DNA of 64,000 nt from Trogon surrucura (GCA_020746105.1 CM036657.1:3123652-3187651); one strand, 5' to 3'; shown: positions 41,193-52,469, numbered from the stretch's first letter. The notes: generated by a model not told the origin, from the sequence alone. Translations and numbers: made by a program.

Positions 41193-41624
41193 CTAGGCTG
41201 TTGAAATAACAGTGTTAGTGGGTCTCAGCATCTCCAGAATTCTTTTACAGTCCGCGTGAGCATTCTCCACAGCAAGCTGCAGTAATAATGCATCTGCTGC
41301 CGCTGGTACATCTACCTGTCTTTCAATAGCTTGTTGTAATTTATCAGTAAATTGAAGGTAGGGATCATCGTTAGCTTGTCTGATAGTACTAAAAGGTTTG
41401 CTTGTTTTTTTCATGTCAGGAATCTTTTTAAAGGTTTTGTTGTTAATTGTGCAGCGAGCTGTAAAAGTTCTGTAGTAAAATGAGCTTGAAGCTGTGGATT
41501 CTCAAACTGACCCTCCCCCAGCAGTTGATCCGGATTAATTGGAGCATTATTATTTTGAGCTACTGTAGCATGGGATATGCATAATTCCCTGTATTCTACA
41601 TACCAAATTGTATGAGGTGGCGTC
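41193..41624 (-). pseudogene. gag: gag (capsid) fragment of the deleted class II provirus
   Basis: Frames 41624-41411 and 41414-41193 code for capsid: LLGEGQFENPQLQAHF, then, after a phase change, the major homology region (IRQANDDPYLQFTDKLQQAIERQV) and helices (LLLQLAVENAHADCKRIL). The sequence jumps directly from capsid to SU at about 41190, so nucleocapsid, pro and pol were deleted. Confidence 0.85.
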
Positions 41625-41702
41625 CCTGCCCACAACAGGGAGGTTGGATTAAAATGATCTCTAAGGTCCCTTCCAGCCTAGACCATTCTGTGATTCTGTG
41701 AT
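41625..41702 (+). mobile_element. CR1 3'-end fragment
   Basis: GGCGTCCCTGCCCACAACAGG, GGTCCCTTCCAGCCTAGACC and ending in ATTCTGTGATTCTGTGAT: the 3' end shared with 53670-53700 and 56120-56205. It sits between two ERV fragments of opposite orientation. Confidence 0.88.
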
Positions 41703-43561
41703 CTTTGCAAATGTATGGTTTACAAATAGCACCAGAAAAAATTCAAATCTCCATGGAAGTATTTAGGGTGGAAATTAACCAATGCATTAGTTTCTGCACA
41801 GAAATTAACTTTGAATCGAAGTATTTGTACTTTAATTGCTTTGCAGAAATTATTTGGAACCATCAACTGGATTCATCCTTTTTTTGGGAATTACTACTGA
41901 AGAATTATCTCCTCTTTTTGATTTGTTAAGGGGAGACTCAGATTTGAATTCTGAGAGGAAATGAACTCCTGAAGCAAAGTTTGCCTTAGAAAAAGTAGCC
42001 AGTAATCTACAAACAAATTTTGCTCATTGTTACAATCCAAACATTGAATTAAGGGGATTTATAATTAATGCTCAATTCCAGCCCTATGCTATCTTGGGGC
42101 AATGGGATCGTGAAAAGCTTTAGAGACTTGAATGGGGTTTTTGCCTCACATGTCTCCTAAATCAATTTGGAGCAGAGTTGATATGATAGCAGAAATACTG
42201 ATTAAGTTGTGACATAGAGTGTCATGCATGTTTGCAAGAGATCCTGATATACTACATCTCGCTGTGTCAAACCTGTATTTTACAACATTGCTGGAAATGT
42301 CCTTGAATTTGCAGATTGCGTTAGCTGACTTTCTAGGGCGGCTGGAGTTTAATCTCCCTCCTCATAAAACATTGCAATCACTTTGACTTATGCCTTTGTG
42401 TGCCATTCCTACAGCCAGCCCTGAACCGCTGCCTGGAGCACTGACTGTTTTTATAGGTGGCTCCAGCAAATCACATAAAGCAGTGGTGGTTTGGTATGAT
42501 GCTGATATTCAAGACTGGAAAAATCACATTGTCCCGCAAGAAGGTTCTTCACAGATTGTTGAGCTGCGTGCTGCTGTGGAAGCATTGCAGCTCTTCTCAT
42601 CTCAACCTGTAAATATTGTTGCTGATTTGCATTATGTGTATGGTCTTTTGTGCAGAATTGAGTTTGCCTTTTTAAAACATGTTTCTAATCGTGTTCTTTT
42701 TATGTTGTTTCAGAAATCTTGCTTAACTTGTAGTAATTGGATACACCAATACTTTGTGACACATATTCGTTCTCATTCTAATCTGCCTGGCCCATTAGAC
42801 GAAGGTAATGCTCTGATCGATTCTCTGGCTGCTATGATTGCTGTTCCTGATGTTTTAGGACAGGCTAGACTTTCGCATGCTTTTTATCATCAAAATAGTA
42901 AGGTTTTATCCAAAGAGTTTAACATAACATCTCGACAAGCTCAAGATGTTATTTTGTCATGTCCAGATTGTCAAGCGATCATGCCACTGAACTCTAATAT
43001 AACAGCAGTCCCTCGTGGTCTTGCTCCCAATGACGTATGGCAAAAGGATGTTACACATATAGTTGAATTTGGTAAATTGAAATATGTGCGTGTTACTGTA
43101 GATACTTTCTCATCTTTTATTGTTGCCACAGCGCATAGTGGTGAAAAGTTTAGAGATGTTTGACTGCATTTGCTATGTGCTATTGCCACATTAGGAGTGC
43201 CATCACAGATAAAAACGGATAATTGTCCAGCTTATGATTCTAAGAATTTTAAAGTGTTTTTACAGGAATGGGGAATATCCCATGTGACGGGGATACCTTA
43301 TTCACCAGCGGGACAGAGCGTCATGGAAAGAGCACATCTCACACTGAAAAGAATGTTACAGAAACAGAAAAGTACTGTTGTCCGAATGTCTCCACACGAG
43401 AAGTTGTCTAAAGTGAAGTATGTGTTAAATTTACTGAATATATTCAGTCTCAATATGTTAACTCCTCATCTGAGATTTCAGAAGGAAAAAGAGAAAGACT
43501 TGCCAAAGCCTAACGTACTGTATAAGGACATTCATACTAATGAATTGAAAGGTCCGGTACA
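41703..43561 (+). pseudogene. pol: Class II ERV pol fragment: reverse transcriptase end, RNase H, integrase
   Basis: 41703-42380 is degenerate reverse transcriptase (MYGLQIAPEKIQ at the start, connection pieces near 42000-42110). 42390-43163 is open: RNase H (TVFIGGSSKSHKAVVVW, VELRAAVEALQL), with TDG changed to IGG at the first catalytic Asp and the second Asp region altered (VADLHYVYGL). Then integrase zinc-binding (HAFYHQN, CPDCQ) and WQKDVTH. A stop at about 43161 precedes 43170-43550 with KTDNCPAY and the catalytic Glu in SVMERAHLTLK. It breaks at an LTR-A insertion. The sequence is related to but distinct from the 29-38 kb pol. Confidence 0.88.
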
Positions 43562-43908
43562 AGTTAACAATCATCCCACCAATATGGCTACAAGTCGTCC
43601 TCCCTTTATTGCTCCAGACAGCCCAATATATACATTTAAGCAGTGTCCATGCGCCTGCCCCTTAACGGAGTTGGTCAGTTACAGGTTTACACACGACAGC
43701 GTTTTATTGGATAGTGCCATTCAGCTATTCAGGCGGCTCTCGTCCCTCCCTTCTCCCCCTAGCAAGGGTCTTCACAAAACAGATGAACCTCCTCCTCTCC
43801 ATGCCCCAAGGCAAGTCCAAGGACAGAGCCTTTGTTTAGGCCTCAGCTGGGTTGTCTAAACCTTTAAAAGGGATACCGCGCTTCTGCTTCACAAGAAATT
43901 CCTCTGCA
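43562..43908 (-). mobile_element. LTR-A copy in reverse orientation
   Basis: Matches LTR-A from its TGCAGAGGAATTTC start (43908) to the U5 region; the last ~30 bp of U5 are degenerate at the junction with pol. Reverse of AATAAA is near 43605. The right flank is satellite, so this end is a rearrangement junction. Confidence 0.88.
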
Positions 43909-44025
43909 CAGTAACAGCGCTCCACCCACACCTTTCTGATTGTGGGACCCCCATGGCCATTACGACGTCAGGAAGAAGCCTGAGGTGCAGGTTCCTGGTT
44001 AGGGTTAGGGATCGGAGATCCATAG
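43909..44025 (+). repeat. Satellite, ~0.7 monomer
   Basis: CAGTAACAGCGCTCCACCCAC to GGTTAGGGTTAGGGATCGGAGATCCATAG, ending at the LTR-B site. Confidence 0.88.
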
Positions 44026-44764
44026 TGTCATGTCCGACACTTGATGATCTTTCTTGATGGACTTGATGATCTTTCGAGGTCCCTTCCAATCCCTGACATT
44101 CTGGGCTTCTGTGATTTTGTGTAATGTCACACTTAACCATCACAAGAAAGAAATTTAGGCATAACACCAAAGAAACAGTATGATAGATTTTGCATTACTT
44201 AGCAAGGAAAAGGGAAAAAGAGAAAGAGAGGAAGAGAGAAAGAGAGAAAGAGAGAGAGAGAGATCACCGGTCCAGGTTCCTGGGATCCAGCCATAGCAGA
44301 GTTCAGGATTCATCTGTCATTGTCTTCCTTCTTCTTTTATTTCTTGTTGAAATCTTTGCTTTTCCTTGCCTCACTTTATACACCATTTTCTATGTGCGTA
44401 CCTGCAGAATGCCAGGAAAGGAGCATTTTTTCCAGTAATTCTCATTAAAGTGTGTGAATCCCTCTTTGGAAGGATTTTGCGAGAGCGGGCTGATTCATGG
44501 ATTTTGCCCTAAACATTTCTTGTCATTTTTAAAACCCCCCAGCAAGGTCAGAAAACAAAACCATTTTTTGGTCCCATGGAATGTTGTAGAGGCGCGATCT
44601 GATAATACTACAAATGCCTCAAACAGCCCTGGTGACAAATATGTTTAGGGATGAGGAAATCTTTGGGAGGCATGATGGCTTTATCTCTAGCACCTCTTTC
44701 AAGGAGATAGGGCATTCACACATGTTAATGAGAATTATTGGAAAGAATGCCCCTACCTGCTTCA
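44026..44764. mobile_element. LTR-B, rearranged into inverted pieces, with a CR1 tail
   Basis: 44026-44036 is the reversed LTR-B end (TGTCATGTCC) after CATAG. 44037-44117 is a plus-strand CR1 3' end (TCGAGGTCCCTTCCAATCC). 44118 to about 44458 is LTR-B on the minus strand, including the purine-rich tract at 44203-44265. About 44480-44764 is the 5' part of LTR-B on the plus strand. The two LTR pieces are inverted relative to one another and overlap in content. Confidence 0.8.
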
Positions 44765-44833
44765 AATGCCTTGTCCAGCCATTGTGTCTCTGCAACTCCA
44801 AGCTTTACGGATCTCCAAAATCTAAGCAGTTAA
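44765..44833 (-). repeat. Satellite fragment
   Basis: TCAAATGCCTTGTCCAGCC, TGTGTCTCTGCAACTCCAAGC and ACGGATCTCCAAAATCTAA; part of a CCCTAA-oriented monomer. Confidence 0.75.
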
Positions 44834-45156
44834 AGGGGATAACTGCATAGCAAGGAAGGCTACCAGCCTTCCTCCTGAAGATCCTCGTCAACGACCACCA
44901 GGAGCACTGCGCAGGCGCAGACAGCAGGATATTATTGAATGACTCATTTTAATACAAAGTGGGACAGGTTATGCATATGTGTATGCGTATTGAGAAACTT
45001 TATGAATATGTAACACTTTAATGTATATAGTTAAGTCAAGTGCCACGCTGAGGAGCGCACGGCTTTGATGGATTATCTGCACGTGCTGCTCAGTACTATA
45101 ATAAACATACCTACTTTACAGTCTAATTGATTGTGGAGTCTGTATTCCGCAAGTCA
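44834..45156 (+). mobile_element. LTR-C, 5' LTR of the 45-52 kb provirus, 5'-truncated
   Basis: 323 bp matching the last 60% of the 3' LTR (51946-52469), with CTATAATAAACATACC (AATAAA near 45101) and ending CCGCAAGTCA. The first ~200 bp of U3 are missing, so this LTR lacks its upstream promoter part. Confidence 0.9.
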
Positions 45157-45160
45157 GTTT

Positions 45161-45178
45161 TGGCGAGCCAGCCAGGAG
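45161..45178 (+). other. Primer-binding site, tRNA-Arg(ACG)
   Basis: TGGCGAGCCAGCCAGGAG is an 18/18 match to the complement of the 3' end of vertebrate tRNA-Arg(ACG) with CCA, as I know that tRNA. It lies four bases after the LTR. Confidence 0.85.
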
Positions 45179-46069
45179 GGTCTCTGCTCAGCTGCAGGAT
45201 CGACTGTGGAGCGGACTCCTCTAGGCACGCCCCGAGCATTTCCTCAGAGGAGCCTCCGCTGCCAGCCGCTCACTGCAGGAGCAGACAAGAAGCTTCTGAG
45301 CCCGCAGAACAAAACGCTATGTTTAATTAATATAGGAAGCCTGTAAGTTGTACGTGTGGCCGGGGCAGCTGGTAAATCGCGCAGAGACATCTGGCATGCA
45401 GCACAGTCCCCGTAAGGGAGGGTACCCTGAGGGAAGGGAATTTGCTCATTGGCAGGCTGCCCGAGACCGCTTTTAAGGGCTGACTGAGCAAATTCGAGGT
45501 TGCCGCTGTATTCCAGTAGTGGAAGCCAGGACGGACCTGCTAATGATTGTATAAGAAGCAGGTGAAGGGTAAGCAGACCTCCTGTGATTTTTATTATTCT
45601 TAAGTTTCCTACTTCATGTGAATTTGTTAATTTTAACTTTGCTGCTGATAATTTTGATTTGTGTGATTGTATGAAAGGATGAGTGATTGAGATGTAGTCT
45701 GACTACGAAGCGAGTGCGGAGTTCTGATCCGCGGTTCCGTGTTCTCTGTGAGGAGAGCGGCCGGAGACGAATGAAGCATATGAAATTTTATCCTTGTTAT
45801 TGCAATGTGGGTTTTTAAGGCTGGGGTGGGGGGAATCACTTGTCAGGTGGCTTGGACTTGAAAGTGCTTTCCCCAAACCCCTAACAGGTGTGTTAGGAAT
45901 TTGAGATAATTTATTTAGTGTGTAAGAGAGAGAATTTGATCCCTGACCTTTGGAAGGTGTGGGAGGAAGGTTGGGAAAAAATTGTAAAAGTTTGTAAGGA
46001 ACGGTTTGTGTGGAAGCTTGAGAAAAGGCAGAAAAACGAATAGTTGTAGATTTATAAATATATTACAGG
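45179..46069 (+). other. Leader of the 45-52 kb provirus
   Basis: About 890 bases without an open frame of note, between primer site and the gag ATG. Such long leaders hold the packaging signal in gammaretroviruses. A donor-like AAGGGTAAGC lies at about 45566. Nothing else is recognised. Confidence 0.5.
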
Positions 46070-46853
46070 ATGGGTAATACTCAAGGAGAAATTTTGAAGA
46101 AAAGCCCCTTAGGCTGTGTATTAGCACACTGGAAGGACATTAACGGGACAGGGGGCACAGAGAGTAAAAAGACTCTTATTAAATATTGTAATCAGTTGTG
46201 GCCACTTTATAAACTGGAAAATGAGGCTTAACGCATCTTTAGAATATAAAAATCTTTTACAGCTGATGCTGTTTTTGTGGTGAGAAGGGAAATGGCATGA
46301 GGTTTCATATGCGGATATGTTTTTTGCTCTCCGAAATCATCCAGAGGGGCAGAGGGACTGTGGGATGAGCCCACCACAGGACCTCATGGTGCTTGTATTA
46401 GAGAAGGAAAATAATAAAGATCCCAAAGCCAGATTGAAGCGGTGTTACTTGGCGTGCAGTATTGGCCAGAGATGCATTAGAACAGATAAAGTGCATCAGA
46501 CCTCAGAACAAGGCTTAACAGATTTGTTTGCACCCAGTCCTCGACCACAGGAACAAGATGTAGACTCGGATACAACTCCTACCCCCCCAGGCAGCCCTGT
46601 AGCCTCCATACTAGACAAGAATGCGCCTCAGTAATTTTACAGGCGCCCCTCCGAGAGGCAGTAAGGTCTGATGGTGGGACAATGTTAATTAAAGTGCCTT
46701 TTTCTACTACTGATTTAGGAGAATGGAAAAGGGTTGCCAAGGATTACAGGAGCGATCCAGTGATGGTAACTAAACACTTTCAGTTTATAGTGAAACAGCA
46801 TAACCCTGATTGGAATGAACAAAAAGAAGTAGAATATTTGGTTGACATAGGGG
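46070..46853 (+). pseudogene. gag: gag of the 45-52 kb gammaretrovirus-like provirus
   Basis: ATG at 46070 opens MGNTQGEILKKSPLG, a myristoylation-type start, with matrix-like CVLAHWKDINGTG, stopping at 46229 after 53 codons. 46317-46634 continues as matrix end and proline-rich p12-like sequence (PTPPGSPVASIL). 46682-46853 encodes a capsid start (VPFSTTDLGEWKRVAKDY, FQFIVKQHNPDW) that fuses after ~45 codons directly to protease (EYLVDIG), so most of capsid and nucleocapsid is deleted. Confidence 0.8.
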
Positions 46854-47665
46854 TGTCCTGGGTTTAACTAAAAAACCCAGTCCTGTTTAGTGATTTTTAC
46901 TTTCCGGTTTAGTGTCTTCTAAAAGGCTGCACGTTCTGAAGTCAGCAGCATGTTTTTGCAGACAGTGTGTGCCATTGGCAGTGATAACACCTGATGTTTA
47001 CAGTCACTGCCTGGGACTGGTATGCAGAAAGGCTCTTGCTTATACTTATTCCTATAGTGACCAAGGCCACTGCTGGCTCTTGTGTGCCACTTTGGGGGTG
47101 CCGGGTAGTAAGAGGGGGCACAAGGAAGTAAAAGATTGCACCTCCGGGGGGTAATAGACAGGACAGGTGACCAACGAGAGTATTCCATCCCATATACATC
47201 ATATTTAGTATAAATTGAATGATCACGGGAGTTTCGTCCCTTTTTTCTTCGCCTTTTTCCCCTTTTTCTGCAATGGCCGGTGTCCAGAGAGGACTCCATC
47301 TGACCTCCTGCTTTTGATCCTGATCCTGAGTTCCCGAATCCAGCTCCCTGTATCCAGCTCCCCTCCGCCGCAGATCCTGGGGCTTCCCCAGTGCCTCCTG
47401 CTCTGCAGTATCAGTGGTGATTGCTCTCGGGGGAGGGAGTTGGGTTTGATATCAGGCTACTATCTATCTATAGTTTTATATAGTTCTCTACTTTTATCTT
47501 TTCACCATTATTTCCATTATTTTCATTAAAGCTGTTCTAGTTTTTTCTTCCCTAACCCGTAAGTCTCTCTCCCTCATTCCCTTTTCTCTTCCCGTTTTGG
47601 GGGGGAAGAGGGAGTTAGAGAGCGTCTGTCCGCATTAGTGGCCAGCCCAGCCCTAACCCGCGACA
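46854..47665 (+). mobile_element. ERVL-type solo LTR
   Basis: 812 bp, TGTCCTGGGTTTAAC to CTAACCCGCGACA, with a 5-bp target repeat AGGGG (46849-46853 and 47666-47670). The TGTCCTGG start, ATTAAAGCTGTTCTAG before the R/U5 region and the GGGGGGGAAGAGGGAG block are typical of avian ERVL LTRs. It splits the protease gene exactly at its active-site codons. Confidence 0.88.
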
Positions 47666-48089
47666 AGGGGCAACGTGTTCGGTTTTAAATGAAGCATTGA
47701 TACCTCTGGGTAACGATTATATCACGGTAACAGGGGCAACTGGCCAAAGTGAAAAGGCATATTTTTGCAAACCATTAAAGTATAAATTGGGAAAGCAATG
47801 GGACATACACAAATTCTTGTATATGCCTAACTCTCCAAAGGCCCTTTTGGGAAGGGATTTATTAGAACAGTTGGGTGTGAAAATTGCATTTAAAAGTGGG
47901 GAAATTACTCTGGAGGTAAAGGACCAACAGTATATCCAGGTACTGAGTCTATTTTTAACTACTTTTCCCACAGAAGGAAGGATTGCCAAAGAAATTCTGG
48001 ACCAAGTATATCCTGGGGTTTGGGCTACTGATGTACCCGGAAAAGTGAAAAATGCTCCACCTGTTGAAGTTAGCGTTAAGGAGGGTTGA
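47666..48089 (+). pseudogene. pro: protease, 45-52 kb provirus
   Basis: The left half of the active site (LVDIG) is before the solo LTR and the rest (GATCSVLNEALIPLG) follows it. The body is intact to 48089: flap (TVTGATGQSEKAYFCKPLKY) and the C-terminal GRDLLEQLGVKIAF. The catalytic triad would read DIG rather than DTG. A TGA at 48087 separates it from reverse transcriptase in the same frame. Confidence 0.88.
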
Positions 48090-49184
48090 AAGCTGGTAAC
48101 AATTAAACAATATCCCTTGAAGAAGGAAGACAGGGAAGGAATTCGGCCAGTCATAGAGAAGTTTTTACAGTTAGGATTATTAAAGAAATATGAGTCTAAC
48201 TTTAATACCCCTATATTGCCTGTTCGTAAACCTGACAGGTCATATCGGGTAGTTCAGGACTTGAGAGCAAAAAACAAAATAACTGAGGACCTCCATCCAG
48301 TGGTAGCGAATCCGTACACTTTGCTAACTGTATTAACACCCGAATTAGCTTGGTTTACTGTTTTAGATCTAAAGGACGCCTTCTTTTGCCTCTCCCTCCA
48401 GGAAGCCAGCCAGAAATTGTTCGCATTTGAATGGGAAAATCCCAAAAGCGGATGCAAAACTCAGCTCACTTGGACTGTGTTACCACAAGGATTTAAAAAC
48501 AGCCCTACCATTTTCGGCAACCAACTGGCAAAGGACTTAGAATCTTGGGAAGTCCCATTTGAGGAAGAAAGAATACTGCAGTATGTGGACGACATTTTAA
48601 TTGCCACTAAGACAGAAGATGATTGCAAGACTTGGACGGTGAGTCTCTTACATTTTCTGGGGCTCCAGGGGTATCGAGTATCCAAGAAAAAGGCACAAAT
48701 AATAGAGCGCCACATAGTCTACTTGGGCTATGAGATCAGTGCTGGACAAAGAACTCTGGGGCAGGCCCGTAAGGAGGCAATCTGCCAGACCCAGAGATCC
48801 CAGACAGTAAAAGAATTGAGGACCTTTTTGAGAATGACCGGGTGGTGTCGATTATGGATTTACAATTATGGACTGCTTGTTAAACCTCTATATGCATTGA
48901 CAACCACCGAACAGAAACACCTTGAATGGAATGGAGAGGCTATACAAACCATTGAACAACTGAAGGAAACTCTAATGTCCGCTCCTGCCCTGGGACTTCC
49001 AGATGTAAGCAAGCCGTTTTTTCTATTCTCTCATGGGAAACAAAGGATTACCTTGGGAATACTAGCACAAGACCTGGGCCCATATCGACGAGCAGTTGTC
49101 TACTTTTCTAAACAGCTAAATGCAACTCCGAAAGGCTGGCCTGGATGTCTGCGAGCAGTCGCAACTGTGTTACTGAACATATGA
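48090..49184 (+). pseudogene. pol: reverse transcriptase, 45-52 kb provirus
   Basis: 355 open codons from 48117. Fingers and palm: LQLGLLKKYESNFNTPILPV, VVQDLRAKNKI, FTVLDLKDAFFCLSL (motif A), LPQGFKNSPTIFGNQL, LQYVDDILIATKTEDD (YVDD, about 48580), then thumb and connection (YLGYEISAGQRTLGQ, FLRMTGWCRLWI). YVDD and the surrounding sequence are gammaretroviral (class I). A stop at 49182 ends it; the connection continues in pieces to the CR1 insertion at 49321. Confidence 0.92.
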
Positions 49185-49320
49185 GAAGCTCGAAAATTTA
49201 CCCTGGGACAGATGACTGTTTTGGTGTCCCACACGGTATCAGCAGTGCTAGAGGCAAAGGATGGGCATTGGCTTCCTCCACAACGGTTTCTCAAGTATCA
49301 GACTATACTAGTAAAGCAAG

Positions 49321-49994
49321 ATCATAGAATCATAGAATCATAGAATGTTAGGGATTGGAAGGGACCTCGAAAGATCATCAAGTCCAATCCCCCTGCCAGA
49401 GCAGGAACGCCTAGATAATGCTACATAGGAACGTGTCCAGGCAAGTCTTGAATGTCTCCAGAGAAGGAGACTCCACAACCTCTCTGGGCAGCCTGTTCCA
49501 GTGTTCCGTCACCCTCACTGAGAAGAAGTTTCTTCTCGAGTTTAAGCAGAACCTCTTATGTTCCAGTTTCAGCCCATTACCCCTTGTGCTATCATTGGTT
49601 GTCACCGAGAAGAGCCTGGCTCCATCCTCGTGACACTCACCCTTGATATATTTGTAAACATTAATGAGGTCACCCCTCAGTCTCCTCTTCTCCAAACTAA
49701 AGAGCCCCAACTCCCTCAGCCTTTCCTCATAAGGGAGATGCTCCACTCCCTTTAATCATCCTAGTTGCCCTGTGCTGGACTCTCTCCAACACTTCCCTGT
49801 CTTTCTTGAACTGAGGGGCCCAGAACTGGACACAATATTCCAGACGGGGTCTCACCAGGGCAGAGTAGAGGAGAAGGAGAACCTCTCTTGACCTACTAAC
49901 CATCCCCCTTCTAATAGACCCCAGGATGCCATTGGCCTTCTTGGCCACAAGGGCACAGTGCTGGCTCATGGTCATCCTCCTGTCCACCAAGACT
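49321..49994 (-). mobile_element. CR1 fragment inserted in class I pol
   Basis: 674 bp: TCATAGAA repeats at the 3' end (49321-49347), 3' UTR and the C-terminal part of reverse transcriptase (49746-49411 and 49990-49727, one frameshift at about 49750). It is 5'-truncated at [12 protein letters not shown]. Pol sequence continues on the right (AGTCACTAATATTG). Confidence 0.93.
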
Positions 49995-50631
49995 CATAGT
50001 CACTAATATTGTCAACCCAACCTCTTTCCTCAGTGGGAACACTGGAGAGCCGATACACCACGACTGTCTGGAAACAATTGAAGCAAAGGATGCATGTCGT
50101 CCGGATTTAAAAGACAGCCCAGTGGAAAATGAGGCCAACTGGTTTACAGATGGGAACAGCTACGTTCTGAGTGGTAAAAGACACACGGGATATGCCATAA
50201 CCACTAGCTTAGAAATAATACAATTGGGACATTTGCCTATGAACACTTCTGCACAGAAGGCAGAAATGATTGTGTTGACCCGTGCTTTGGAATTAGCCCG
50301 AGACAAAGTTGTCAATATTTATATGGACTCAAAATATGCTTTCGGGGTTGTACATGCACATGGAGCAATATGGAAAGAGAGAGGACTATTGAACTCTCAA
50401 GGAAAGAACATTAAGCATGCAGAAGAAATCCTACAGCTGTTGGAGGCAGTACAACTCCCCAAGAAGGTGGCAATTATGCACATTAAGGCACACCAAAAAG
50501 TTAGCTCAGAATTAGAAAAAGGAAATGAGGTGGTGGATAGAGAGGCAAAACAGGCAGCTAAAATAGAAATAAAAGTGGAGGGAGCCTTGATCCCGGATGG
50601 ACAAATCTCTTTAGAAGAGAAGCCCAGGTAG
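49995..50631 (+). pseudogene. pol: RNase H, 45-52 kb provirus
   Basis: 50122-50631 is open. NWFTDGNSYV (first Asp), AQKAEMIVLTRAL (Glu), VNIYMDSKYAFG (second Asp), IKAHQK and GNEVVDREAKQAA (last Asp) are all present, the full D-E-D-D set. It hydrolyses RNA in RNA-DNA hybrids. The type with the basic helix segment (GAIWKERGLL) is gammaretroviral. 49995-50121 is the end of the connection in a shifted frame. Confidence 0.92.
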
Positions 50632-51255
50632 TCTAAGGAGGATCGAAAACTTAATACAGATTTGGAGGGATCTTATAATAAAGAGGGGTGGGCTCGCACC
50701 CCCCAAGGGAAGTTAATTATTCCCTCTTGTTTAACTTGGCATTGGATAAGGGAAGAGCATAAGAAAAGACACTGGGGAGCAGAAGCCTTATAAAAACATT
50801 TAAATAAGGAAATCATTGCTGGGAATCTATACACAACTGTAAGGCAAGTGACTCAGCAATGTGATCTATGCCTCCAAGAGTATCCCCAAAACAGAGGTCG
50901 GCTGAACTGAGAGAGGTAATGGGCCTGGGCAACAATGGCAGATTGATTTTATGGAACTCCCAAGAAAAGGGGGGTATCGATACTTATTGGTGTTAATCGA
51001 TACCTTTTCAGGTTGGCCAGAAGCATTTCCTAGAGGATAGACAATGCACAGGAGGTAACTAAGGCATTAACACGAGAAATAATACCACGTTTTGAGGTCC
51101 CGACAAATATATCTTCAGACAGAGGGCCTCATTTTACCTCACAGGTGGTACAAGTTAGCCAATATTTGGGTATAGATTGGCAACTTCACATCCCTTACCA
51201 CCCCGAGTCAAGTGGTCAAGTAGAAAAGCTGAATCACTTAATTAAATAAGTAGTG
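50632..51255 (+). pseudogene. pol: integrase, 45-52 kb provirus (heavily broken)
   Basis: Stops and frame changes throughout, but motifs are readable: the zinc domain end (QCDLCLQ), [32 protein letters not shown] with the first catalytic Asp (about 50937-51030), SSDRGPHFTSQVV with the second Asp (about 51115-51145) and SSGQVEKLN with the Glu (about 51205-51235). The C-terminal domain is missing; an env part follows after about 110 bases of no clear content. Confidence 0.82.
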
Positions 51256-51369
51256 TATTTACCAATCCGCCCCCAGGGATAGTTCAAACACTGTGGAGGC
51301 AGACACGCGCAGTTCCGGATAACCCCCTTGAAAGGAGACCATCTACTTTCCATAGTTTTGCCCGATGTT

Positions 51370-51898
51370 TTCTTCCTTGGCTAGGAGTAAGTGAATTAGA
51401 AAAAGCCATAGTGAACATTTCGGCTGTGATAGACAATATTGAAATTAAGACCATAGATGCCATTCAGGTGATTCCGATGGAAGTATCTAGCCTATCAAAG
51501 GTTGTGTTGCAAAATGGAGAAGCGCTGGATCTTTTATTGGCCTCCCAGGGAGGGGTGTGAACAATAATAAACATGAGCTGTTGCATGTATGTAGATCAAA
51601 GTGGGACAGTTGCTACGGATTTGCAGAATTTTTGGGAAAAGGCTCAAATATTTCACGCAATTACCAGGGACGATATCTCGTCTCTAGCTTAGCTTGGTTA
51701 AGGACACTAATCATGTCACTGTTAGGGGTCCTGATTTTGGGGATATTGATTTTTATTATCATTAGGTGTTTTCTTTGTTATTGTCAGAATACGAGAGACG
51801 CTTATAGTACCTGGAAGAAGCACCAGTTGAGGCAAAGACTCAAATCAAATAGGTATTTTGAGAGAATATTAGGGAGGGAAACATTGTATTGGAGATAA
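51370..51898 (+). pseudogene. env: env transmembrane subunit, 45-52 kb provirus
   Basis: About 51370-51560 encodes the heptad region and a segment resembling the class I immunosuppressive-like motif (VVLQNGEALDLLLASQGGV). The next codon, the first Cys of the CX6CC motif, is a TGA, followed by TIINMSCC. The frame then shifts to 51557-51898, which carries the membrane span (LIMSLLGVLILGILIFIIIRC) and a basic tail ending near the polypurine tract. Almost all of SU is deleted between integrase and this part. Confidence 0.82.
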
Positions 51899-51929
51899 GA
51901 CTATAGTAAAAGAATTTATTAACTTTTTA

Positions 51930-51945
51930 GAAAAGGGGGGACTGA
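51930..51945 (+). other. Polypurine tract, 45-52 kb provirus
   Basis: AGAAAAGGGGGGACTGA immediately before the 3' LTR. Confidence 0.85.
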
Positions 51946-52469
51946 TGGGAGGATTATAGAAAAATTAACAGATGATTGTATTCCAACAGAGGTAAAGATA
52001 CTGATTAATTACATGGATTGTTAAGCTATTCTTTGATAGTAGTTGAGCATTGTAGAAACCCATTGGAGCATTTCAAGACCAGTTGATACCAGCTCCGCAG
52101 TTTGGATGGAAGCCGAAAGATGACTGAGTCTGCGCAAGGAGCTAAAGGTGAAAAGTGCATAGCGAGGAAGACTACGAACCTTCCTCTAGAAGACCCCCAA
52201 CGACCACCACCAGGAGGCACTACGCAGGCGCAGAGAGGAGGAGATTATGGAAATGACTCATTTTAATACAAAGCGGGACAGGTTATGCATATGTATAGGC
52301 GTATTGCGAAACTTTATGAATATGTAACACTTTAATGTATATAGTTAAGGGAAGTGCCGTGTTGAGGCGCGCACGGCTTTATGCATAATCCCCACGTGCC
52401 GCTCAGTGCTATAATAAACATACCTACTTTACAATCTAATTGATTGTGGAGTCTGTATTCCGCAAGTCA
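51946..52469 (+). mobile_element. LTR-C, 3' LTR (524 bp, complete)
   Basis: TGGGAGGATT to CCGCAAGTCA, with CTATAATAAACATACC (AATAAA near 52413). A matching solo copy is at 16923-17447. The right flank is CCCTAA-oriented satellite. Confidence 0.92.

Noticed and set aside
43170-43859. 229-codon frame that seems to extend integrase beyond 43561
   Set aside because: From about 43562 it reads through an LTR-A in reverse orientation, so the last 95 or so codons are not protein sequence of this gene.
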